From positions 1 to 23,278 of the forward strand of contig DATDGR010000269.1 of NCBI GenBank assembly GCA_036521995.1: a stretch of 23,278 nt of DNA, given 5' to 3'. This DNA comes from Gp13-AA77 sp036521995 (GTDB lineage Bacteria; Acidobacteriota; Terriglobia; UBA7540). The translations under genes and the position numbers were made by a program. The notes under the pieces were generated by a model. That model did not search any database. It saw nothing but the letters and a program-made list of their open reading frames with translations, and had not been told where the DNA came from. Shown in pieces: positions 17,233 through 23,278 of the stretch (positions are counted from its first letter, which is position 1; each line of letters starts with the position of its first letter).

Positions 17233-19110
17233 ATGTGCGGCATCGCAGGTGTGTTCAACTTCGGGACCCCGGCTCCGGTAGACGGGGCGGCTCTGGCTCG
17301 CGCCACGGCCGCCATGGTGCACCGGGGGCCGGACGACGAGGGCTTTTATGTTGATGGTGAATTGGGACTTGGGAATCGGCGGTTGTCGATCATTGACCTG
17401 CCGGGCGGCCACCAGCCCATCTCGAACGAAGACGGCACCGTATGGATCACCTTCAACGGCGAGATCTACAACTATCGTGAGCTGCGCGCCGGCCTGGCCG
17501 ACCGAGGCCACTCCTTCCGTACCCACAGCGATACCGAGACGATCGTCCATCTGTATGAAGAATATGGACTTCAATGTCTCGAGCAGCTTCGCGGCATGTT
17601 CGCCTTCGCCCTTTGGGACGGCCGCGCCCGCAGGCTGCTGGTGGCCCGCGACCGGATCGGCATCAAGCCGCTCTTCTACCGCCAGACCCTTGAGCGCCTC
17701 GAGTTCGCTTCCGAGCTCCGGGCGCTCGCAGCGCTGAGGCCGGAATCCGAGCCCAAGCCTCCGGTTAACCCCCAGGCCATCTATGACTTCTTCGCCTTTC
17801 GCTACGTACCGTCACCCGAGACGTTGTACCAAGGCGTGCAGAAGCTTCTGCCGGGCCACTACCTGCTCGCGGACCGCTCCGGAGTGCGAACCGTGGCCTG
17901 GTGGGACGTGCCCGAAGATCTCGACGGCCCACCCAAGGAACGCTGGCCGGAGGCTTGCGGCGAGCAGGTGATCGAACTGCTGCGCGAGTCGGTGCAGCTC
18001 CGTTTGATCGCCGATGTGCCTGTGGGAGTGTTTCTTAGCGGCGGTGTGGATTCGAGCGCGGTGGTCGCTATGGCGGCTCAGCTCGGAGCGCGGCCGTTGC
18101 GGACCTTCTCGGTGGGCTTCGAGGAAAGCGCGTACAGCGAGCTTCCGGCAGCGCGCCAGACGGCCCGGCTTTTCGCCACGGAACACCACGAGCTGGTGCT
18201 GCAGGCGGCAGATCTGGGCGAGGACCTGGAGCGCCTGGTGGCCTTCCGCCACGAGCCCATCGCTGAGCCTGCTGACGTGGCCCTTTACCGCATCTCCCGG
18301 CTGGCGGCCGAGAGCGTCAAGGTGGTGCTGGCAGGGGAAGGGGGCGACGAGCTCTTTGCCGGCTACCCCAAGTATGCCGCCGACCGGCTGGCAGGCTTGG
18401 TGTCGGCCTTTCCGCCGCACATCACACGGCAGATAGCTGCTCTGCTGCCCTATGGCGGTCGGCGCCTGCGCCTCGCGATCGAGACCCTGGCCATCCCCGA
18501 CGAGGCCGAACGATCGGCGACTTGGTTCGCCTCCTTCAGCCACGAGGAACGCAACGCATTGTTTTCAAAAGACTTCTTGGATCATGTGGACATCGAGCAT
18601 CCGGTTCGGGTCTTCGGCGAGTATTTGGACCGGGCTCGCCAGCGGGCACCGCTGAAGCGGTTGCTCTATGCCGATCTCAAGGTCTGGCTCCCGGACAACC
18701 TGCTTTTGCGTGGGGATCAGATGACGATGGCGGCCAGCATCGAAGAACGCTTACCATTTCTGGATCATAAACTTGTGGAGTTTGCCGCTCGCATTCCGGC
18801 GTTCCTGCTGACGCGGGGATTCCGCACCAAGGCGCTTCTGAAGCGGGCCCTCGAACCCTATCTGCCGGCCAAAACCCTACGCCGCCGCAAGGTGGGATTC
18901 GCCGTGCCGGTGGGAGAGTGGTTTCGTAAGTCGTTGAAATCAATGGTGGCTGACCTCGTGCTATCTCCCCAGGCGCTCGGTCGCGGGTACTTTAATCGCG
19001 AAGCGATGGAGCGGTTCGTCCGTGAGCACTTCGACGGCGTGCGCGACCGGCAGAAGCAGCTTTGGGCGCTGGTGAACTTCGAGCTTTGGCAGCGATCGCT
19101 CCTCCACTGA
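17233..19110 (+). CDS. asnB: Asparagine synthase, glutamine-hydrolysing (AsnB type)
   Basis: This 625-aa protein starts at ATG 17233, not at TTG 17224, because MCGIAGVF must expose Cys2 as the N-terminal nucleophile of its glutaminase (Ntn) domain. That domain (~1-210) shows HRGPDDEG, RRLSIIDL and FNGEIYNYRELR. The synthetase domain has the pyrophosphate loop SGGVDSS (269-275), then GEGGDELFAGYPKY, RGDQMTMAASIEERLPFLDH and the KRALEPYLP region. It should transfer amide nitrogen from glutamine to aspartate, or to another carboxylate. Length is at the upper end of the bacterial AsnB range. It is followed by a glycosyltransferase 14 nt later; AsnB-like amidotransferases in such settings often decorate surface sugars, which is inference. 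No ribosome site is seen before the start. Confidence 0.95.
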   Translation: MCGIAGVFNFGTPAPVDGAALARATAAMVHRGPDDEGFYVDGELGLGNRRLSIIDLPGGHQPISNEDGTVWITFNGEIYNYRELRAGLADRGHSFRTHSDTETIVHLYEEYGLQCLEQLRGMFAFALWDGRARRLLVARDRIGIKPLFYRQTLERLEFASELRALAALRPESEPKPPVNPQAIYDFFAFRYVPSPETLYQGVQKLLPGHYLLADRSGVRTVAWWDVPEDLDGPPKERWPEACGEQVIELLRESVQLRLIADVPVGVFLSGGVDSSAVVAMAAQLGARPLRTFSVGFEESAYSELPAARQTARLFATEHHELVLQAADLGEDLERLVAFRHEPIAEPADVALYRISRLAAESVKVVLAGEGGDELFAGYPKYAADRLAGLVSAFPPHITRQIAALLPYGGRRLRLAIETLAIPDEAERSATWFASFSHEERNALFSKDFLDHVDIEHPVRVFGEYLDRARQRAPLKRLLYADLKVWLPDNLLLRGDQMTMAASIEERLPFLDHKLVEFAARIPAFLLTRGFRTKALLKRALEPYLPAKTLRRRKVGFAVPVGEWFRKSLKSMVADLVLSPQALGRGYFNREAMERFVREHFDGVRDRQKQLWALVNFELWQRSLLH

Positions 19111-19124
19111 GCCAGTAACATTCG

Positions 19125-20363
19125 ATGGATCAACAGATTAGCATCCTGATCATCATCGAGAACCTGCCCCTGCCGGTGGACCGCCGCATGTGGCAGACGG
19201 CCTGTACCTTGCGCGACGCAGGCTTTCACGTCTCGGTGATCTGCCCTAAACAGGGAGTTTTTACAACAAGTTACGAGGTCGTCGAGGGCGTCGAGATCTA
19301 CCGGCACGCACTGCGCGAAGGCTCCGGACCGCTCGGGTACATGTTCGAATATCTTTGGGCCTTCCTCGCGCAACTGATACTGGCGATTAGGATTTACCGC
19401 CGAACCCACTTCCGCCTGATTCACGCCTGCAACCCGCCCGACACCATCTTTCTGGTGGGAGCCATCTTCAAGCTCCTGGGCGTGCGCTTCATATTCGACC
19501 ATCACGACCTGAATCCCGAGCTCTTTGAGGTGAAGTACGGCCCTCGCGGCCTCCTCTATCGGCTAGTATGTCTAGCTGAAAGAATGACTTACAGAACAGC
19601 TGAAGTCTCGATTGCAACCAACCTGTCTTTCCGGCAAGTGGCCATCGAGCGTGGCGGCATGCCGCCCGACCGGGTCTTCGTGGTCCATAGCAGCCCCGAT
19701 CTACGCCGCATCCGGCTCGGCCCGCCCCAGGACCACCTCAAACGAGGACGGCGCTATCTCATTCTCTACCTTGGCACTATGGGACCTCAGGACGGAGTCG
19801 ATTTGCTGCTTGAGGCCGTCCGGCGCATCACCGCCGCGCGCAACGACACCAGCTTCGTCCTGATCGGCGGCGGGCCTGAAGTGCCACGGCTGAAAGCACT
19901 TGCAAGCGAATTAGGCCTGGGCGAGGCGGTCCACTTCGCCGGGGTGCGCGTGGGCGAGGAACTGGCGGCCTACCTCTCCACCGCCGACCTGGGCGTGGCC
20001 CCCGATCCCAAGAACGCGATGAACGATAAGTCCACTATGAACAAGATCTTAGAGTACATGGCCTTCGGCCGGCCGGTGGTCCTTTTCGATCTCACCGAGG
20101 GCCGCCGCTCGGCGGGTGACGCCGCGCTTTACGCGCGTCCGAATGACCCCGCCGACCTGGCCGAAAAGATCAACCAACTACTTGATTCAGAACCGCTTCG
20201 GCGTGAACTGGGAGAGCGTGGGCGGAGGAGGATCAAGGAATCGCTGAACTGGGACCACGAAAAGGTGGTGCTGCTGGACGCCTACCGGCTGGCCATTGGA
20301 CACCTGCCGTCGGCCCAGAGCCCTAACTTCTTCGGAAGTTCCAACGAAGAATCAATAACTTAG
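19125..20363 (+). CDS. Glycosyltransferase, family 4-like (GT-B)
   Basis: The 412-aa protein starts at ATG 19125, 14 nt after asnB, so the two are very likely one transcript. The N-terminal domain has ILIIIENLPLPVDRRMWQTA, a GT-B opening with a variable acceptor-side helix, and a hydrophobic helix (YLWAFLAQLILAIRIY) that suggests membrane association. The C-terminal domain shows the donor-binding features LYLGTMGPQDGVDLLLEA, FVLIGGGPEVPRL, VHFAGVRVGEEL, and KSTMNKILEYMAFGRPVV, with Glu in the usual EX7E region. It should transfer a sugar from a nucleotide-sugar to a polysaccharide or lipid precursor. A short patch at ~19560-19620 (CTA GTA TGT CTA and AGA codons) is less GC-rich than its surroundings. 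Confidence 0.92.
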   Translation: MDQQISILIIIENLPLPVDRRMWQTACTLRDAGFHVSVICPKQGVFTTSYEVVEGVEIYRHALREGSGPLGYMFEYLWAFLAQLILAIRIYRRTHFRLIHACNPPDTIFLVGAIFKLLGVRFIFDHHDLNPELFEVKYGPRGLLYRLVCLAERMTYRTAEVSIATNLSFRQVAIERGGMPPDRVFVVHSSPDLRRIRLGPPQDHLKRGRRYLILYLGTMGPQDGVDLLLEAVRRITAARNDTSFVLIGGGPEVPRLKALASELGLGEAVHFAGVRVGEELAAYLSTADLGVAPDPKNAMNDKSTMNKILEYMAFGRPVVLFDLTEGRRSAGDAALYARPNDPADLAEKINQLLDSEPLRRELGERGRRRIKESLNWDHEKVVLLDAYRLAIGHLPSAQSPNFFGSSNEESIT

Positions 20364-20511
20364 CGTTCAAAATTGGTGCAACGGTACTGTCAGTTTCGAT
20401 TGATTCTAAATGACTTACAAAACTCTCGAAAATCGAAAAGTGTTTAATTCTTGCACACATTTCGGAAAATCGGCGAATTTTTTGGCTTAACTTGCGGTCA
20501 AAATCATACAA

Positions 20512-20749
20512 ATGGGATACAATCGCGAGATGTCGAAAGAGGAGCGGAACGATCTGTCCAAAGCGGTGCGAGACCTAGTGACCCGCGGCCGAGCCCTGCT
20601 GGCGATCGAGAGATACCGCAAAGGCGAGGCGTCCCTGGGCCGAGCTGCTCAGCTTGCGGGCCTCCCGTCGGGCAGATGATGACCATTCTGGCGGAGTTCG
20701 GTAAGACGACTACCTCCAGGGACTGAAGAATCTCGCAAGGGTGTGGTAA
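20512..20749 (+). pseudogene. UPF0175-like antitoxin gene broken by two frameshifts
   Basis: From ATG 20512 (or 20530) the frame reads a helical start (SKEERNDLSKAVRDLV), then the UPF0175 hallmark ALLAIERYRKGEASLGRAAQLAGLPSG and meets TGA at 20677. Moving one base back, the next frame (20670 on) continues as GQMMTILAEFG, exactly what follows in such proteins. A further shift gives DYLQGLKNLARVW and TAA at 20747-20749. The pieces in order therefore make one protein of ~75-80 residues, the usual antitoxin-like size; the first break is a 1-nt deletion near 20670. UPF0175 proteins are predicted ribbon- or helix-type DNA-binding antitoxins, often paired with a PIN or DUF3368 toxin; none is seen here. 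So this is a decayed toxin-antitoxin remnant. The family call is from memory. Confidence 0.72.
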
Positions 20750-21019
20750 GAGCGAGTTGGTGCGGTGTCTGGCAACGGTTCGCGGTCCCGGGCCGTCGGA
20801 CCGAAAAAGCGGTAGCCATCTCTGAAACAGCGATGCGCTGCTCCGCATTCCTGTGAATTGAGGTGTCGAAGTTTCCGCCATCGGCTAATAAAATCTGCTT
20901 CAATATCAATTCGCCAGCGACAGGAAGGCCCGAACCGTGATCGTGACCAGTAGGGCACGGTTCTCTTGGATGGACATGCGCCAGCCAATCCGCTTCGGCG
21001 GAGCTTGCCAGGGAAGGAT

Positions 21020-21185
21020 AGGGTGAAGCCCGAAAGCGCCCTGGGAAGCGGCGAAACCTCCAAGGGCGAACCGTGTGTCGAACCTCCGGCCCTCACGGGC
21101 TCAAGTCACGGAACCGCCGTATACGTGACCCGTCCGTACGGTGGTGTGGGAGGGGAGAGCGGGCGACTGCTCCCCCTATCCCGAT
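21020..21185 (+). mobile_element. 3' end of a degenerate group II intron (domains 5 and 6)
   Basis: The stretch 21111-21146 folds as group II domain 5: ACCGCCGTA pairs with TACGGTGGT across an upper stem of TACG...CGT(A), with a small internal bulge. Domain 6 follows: GGGA and GGGGAG pair with CTCCCC and TCCC, leaving an unpaired A in CTA as the branch-point candidate, and the element ends CCCGAT at 21185, the usual 3' splice-site style (AY). The upstream segment (about 21020-21110, with GAAGCGGCGAAACC) looks like the tail of domain 4. No reverse transcriptase/maturase gene and no GTGYG 5' end were found, so the intron is truncated and should not move on its own. The left boundary is approximate. 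Confidence 0.8.
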
Positions 21186-21270
21186 CTCATCCCAATCGGC
21201 CCAAACTGCACAATGCGGCAAGAATACTGGAAAGCCGCAGGCTCAGAGCAAGCTCTACACTGCGCGCGCT

Positions 21271-22425
21271 TTACCGCGCGGCAATACCTTGAGAGCCGGA
21301 CGGCAGGCCTGAGGCGCCGGAGAGGGCCATAAGACTCCCCTCAGTTCCAATCCGAAAAACGCTAACTCCGCCGGTGCCGTCATCAAGCACGTAGAGGAAT
21401 GCACCGTTGGACGTTATGGCTGCATCAAGCGGAACGGTGCCACTGCCAGTACTCCCGGCGGTGGCGTTGAGCAATGTCAGTTGTCCTTCCGGGCCCACCC
21501 CGTAGGAGGAAAGGGTCCCGCTGGCGGAGTTGACAAGATAAACGAGGCGTCCGTCGTTGGTGGCCACAGCCCAGCAAGCGGCCATCTGAGTGTCACCCAC
21601 CGAGGGGCTTACCGTGGTGAGGCTGCCCGCCGACCTCGAAATCTGGTAGGAGGATGCCGCACTGGTTCCGCCTGAGCCGCCGGCCGCTTCGGAGACGACC
21701 AGTGCGCCAGAACGGCCGAAGGTGAATCCGAAGGGCGTCGCACCGCTCGAGGTATTGGAGACGGGACCGTCCGCGAGGCCACTTGGCAGAACCTGATAGG
21801 TATCGATGAGGTTGGTGTTCTTCTCGGTGACCACCAGAAATGAGCCGTCGGGTGTGAAGCCGACCTGCGCAGGACCCGCCGCGGTGCCTCCGGCCAGCGG
21901 CCGACTGGAACCGGGCAGCATCGCGAGCGTTCCGTCCGGATTCAGTTCGAAGCCGGTGATGTTCGGCGTGCCGCCGGCGTTGAGGACGTAAAGCAGATCT
22001 TTGTAAAGAGCCAGGCTGGTGGGTTCGGTGCCGCCTGAGGGAAACGTCCCTACCAGCTTCAGCCCACCGACGCCGGCCTGCATCACGGAAATGTCATTGC
22101 TGCCGGCATTGACTGCGAACAGGAAGTGACCGTCATCGCTGAGCAAGAGCGATCCCTGTGAGCCCAGCGGATCATTGCCGCTGCCGAAACCCAAACCCCC
22201 GGTAGGAAACGCGCCGACGCTGCGGATTGCGCCGCTCGCCGCTCGATTGAAGGCGATGATGGAGTTGCCCGTGGTCTGGTTGCTCATCACGTAGACGTTG
22301 CCCGTGAGGCCGGTGGAGCTTGCCTGGGCACAACCGCGTATGCTGCCGGCTGCCAGAGCAAACGACACGAGAACTCCAAAGAGCAAGGCATGCTTTCCAG
22401 CTTCCAAGATCTTTCCCAAATGCAT
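21271..22425 (-). CDS. Secreted beta-propeller protein, lactonase family
   Basis: ATG 22425 has GGGAGG 5 nt upstream. The 384-aa protein begins with a signal peptide (hydrophobic core LLFGVLVSFALAAGSI, cleavage probably near CAQA, residue ~35). The rest is built of repeated ~45-residue blades with phrases such as GNVYVMSNQTTGNSIIAF, GHFLFAVNAGSNDISV, LYKDLLYVLNAGG, DGSFLVVTEKN and NGAFLYVLDDGTGGVSVF, as in the 6-phosphogluconolactonase-like (PF10282) seven-bladed propellers. Exported members like this seldom have proven lactonase activity, so I give only the family. It converges on the group II intron remnant and is divergent from the outer membrane protein at 22639. Confidence 0.87.
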   Translation of the reverse strand: MHLGKILEAGKHALLFGVLVSFALAAGSIRGCAQASSTGLTGNVYVMSNQTTGNSIIAFNRAASGAIRSVGAFPTGGLGFGSGNDPLGSQGSLLLSDDGHFLFAVNAGSNDISVMQAGVGGLKLVGTFPSGGTEPTSLALYKDLLYVLNAGGTPNITGFELNPDGTLAMLPGSSRPLAGGTAAGPAQVGFTPDGSFLVVTEKNTNLIDTYQVLPSGLADGPVSNTSSGATPFGFTFGRSGALVVSEAAGGSGGTSAASSYQISRSAGSLTTVSPSVGDTQMAACWAVATNDGRLVYLVNSASGTLSSYGVGPEGQLTLLNATAGSTGSGTVPLDAAITSNGAFLYVLDDGTGGVSVFRIGTEGSLMALSGASGLPSGSQGIAAR

Positions 22426-22638
22426 GAGACCTCCCGAATGAAATCAAAATTGGTTGAGCCCGCAGCCTTGCGCCGCATGAAGGACCCTCACCACCCCCCA
22501 TGCTCATAGTCGCTTCGCCAGACAGAATCCCCCTCGCTTTTTGTCAAAGGCTGCGCGAGTAACTTCTGAAGTTTGGTTGCGCCATCTCAGCCGCACGTAA
22601 AATAGTGGAGCGCAGTGATCAAGCGCACTGGAGTACAC
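22426..22638. promoter_or_regulatory. Divergent promoter region
   Basis: This 213-bp gap separates the lactonase-like and beta-barrel genes. On the minus strand TTGACA (22547-22542) is a perfect -35 box, but no good -10 lies 16-18 nt further. On the plus strand GTAAAATAG near 22597-22605 could be a -10 for the barrel gene. Neither promoter is strong. Confidence 0.3.
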
Positions 22639-23278
22639 ATGAAGGGGATACTGTTATCAGCCGTCATTAGTGTGGCGCTGGTCGCCAGTTCACTCCCAGT
22701 ATTCGGCGCCGATTTTTATTTCGGCGCGTTGGGCGGCGTGGCCACACTCTCAGGGGATGGCCGCTTCATTCTTTTGGGAACAAGCGGCCAGACTTCGCTC
22801 TACAAGCCTGAGAACGGAGCGGCGCTGAACCTTTTGGGGGGTTGGGACTTTTCCCAGTACGCGAGTCTTCAGGCGAATTACACCTGGAATAGCAACGACG
22901 TGACGATGGTATCCACTGCCTTTGGTCCGACCGGCGGGAGCGATTATCAGCAGACCCGGACTTCTCAGCAGAGCAGCGCCATTGCGGACCTGCTTGTGTA
23001 CTTCAGGAATCGGGGAAGCCGGGTTCGACCTTATCTTTCAGGGGGCACGGGCCCAGTGTGGTTGAGCAGTTCCGCAAGAACGTTGGTGACGGTGACCGGT
23101 TCACCCCCGATTCCGCCGCAACACTTTTCAGACGTCAACATAGGCCTGCGCGTCGCCGTCGGCATGGACGTGCGGCTTGGTGGGGGCTGGTGGTTCCGCT
23201 ACAGTTTCAGCGAGACCAGCTCCGCCAATCCCATTAGTGCTGAGCTTTCTCCTCCTGGCCAGCGACTGCTGAAGAATT
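22639..23278 (+). CDS. Outer-membrane beta-barrel protein, 5' part
   Basis: ATG 22639 opens a frame that runs to the window edge (213 codons). Residues 1-24 are a signal peptide (ILLSAVISVALVASSLPVFG-A). The rest shows alternating hydrophobic strands typical of small OmpA-like barrels: FYFGALGGVATLS, AALNLLGGWDFSQYASLQANYTW, IADLLVYFRNRGSRVRPYLSGG, VNIGLRVAVGMDVRLGGGWWFRYSFSE. Gly, Ala and aromatic residues sit at strand ends. It should span the outer membrane as a pore or structural protein; ligand unknown. The C-terminus and the usual terminal aromatic residue are outside the window. Confidence 0.85.
   Translation, partial: MKGILLSAVISVALVASSLPVFGADFYFGALGGVATLSGDGRFILLGTSGQTSLYKPENGAALNLLGGWDFSQYASLQANYTWNSNDVTMVSTAFGPTGGSDYQQTRTSQQSSAIADLLVYFRNRGSRVRPYLSGGTGPVWLSSSARTLVTVTGSPPIPPQHFSDVNIGLRVAVGMDVRLGGGWWFRYSFSETSSANPISAELSPPGQRLLKN

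Larger units (their letters stand above)
20364..21270. other. 900-bp region of remnants without an intact gene
   Basis: The left 150 bp is AT-rich (many AAAATCG and TTTTTT runs) and contrasts with the GC-rich surroundings; a TACAAT (20518-20523) with TTGCGG 20 nt upstream is a weak promoter. Then come the broken UPF0175-like gene and, to the right, group II intron domains. Between 20750 and about 21000 I see open frames on both strands but none with a recognisable product. Between 21186 and 21270 only a short GCGCG-rich hairpin overlaps the stop codon of the minus-strand lactonase gene. Confidence 0.6.

Noticed and set aside
20710..21096. Minus-strand frames across the antitoxin remnant and intron
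   Set aside because: They run against two elements recognised on the plus strand and show no family pattern.
21259..21282. GCGCG hairpin at the end of the lactonase-like gene as a terminator
   Set aside because: The stem overlaps the stop codon and has no U-tract; GCGCG runs are common here.

Overview
The window looks like a chromosomal segment of an Acidobacteriota (Acidobacteria) genome. This is inferred from protein styles, not from a marker gene. The cues are an acidobacterial-type duplicated orphan FtsX/MacB-like permease without an ATPase partner, a choice-of-anchor-D plus fibronectin-III surface protein, an OmpL-like (bbp2) porin beside type I glutamine synthetase, an orphan Hanks kinase/PP2C pair, and GC-rich codon use throughout. 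No rRNA, tRNA or CRISPR array was seen.

Layout. 1-3304: the 3' end of a large surface protein, a small secreted protein, a radical SAM enzyme on the minus strand, and a divergent exported protein of unknown function. 3403-10928: a nitrogen-assimilation block. A NifA-like GAF/AAA+/Fis activator of sigma-54 (minus strand) is divergent from a porin, glutamine synthetase (glnA), an unreported-looking 56-aa two-helix membrane protein (8819-8989) and a 12-TM APC-type amino acid/amine permease. A GG-N10-GC sigma-54-type promoter candidate lies 78 nt or so upstream of the porin start, which suggests that the activator drives the block: outer-membrane entry, inner-membrane uptake, and incorporation into glutamine.

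10929-16243: a 600-bp gap with palindromes, then a PP2C phosphatase and a membrane-anchored Ser/Thr kinase whose glycine loop is degenerate, with a tandem 11-bp repeat and a sigma-70-like promoter between them. An 819-aa FtsX/MacB-like permease follows; its leader carries a stretch strikingly like the core of a cobalamin riboswitch, but incomplete. 16400-20363: an O-methyltransferase, then asparagine synthetase (asnB) and a family-4 glycosyltransferase 14 nt apart, probably co-transcribed and plausibly part of surface polysaccharide synthesis.

20364-21270: a 900-bp graveyard. It holds a UPF0175-like antitoxin gene broken by two frameshifts and the 3' end (domains 5 and 6) of a group II intron with no maturase gene. 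21271-23278: a secreted beta-propeller of the lactonase family (minus strand), divergent from an outer-membrane beta-barrel protein that runs off the window.

The strongest candidates for something new are the sigma-54 nitrogen block with its small membrane protein, and the cobalamin-riboswitch-like leader. All calls come from reading the sequence; no searches were run.
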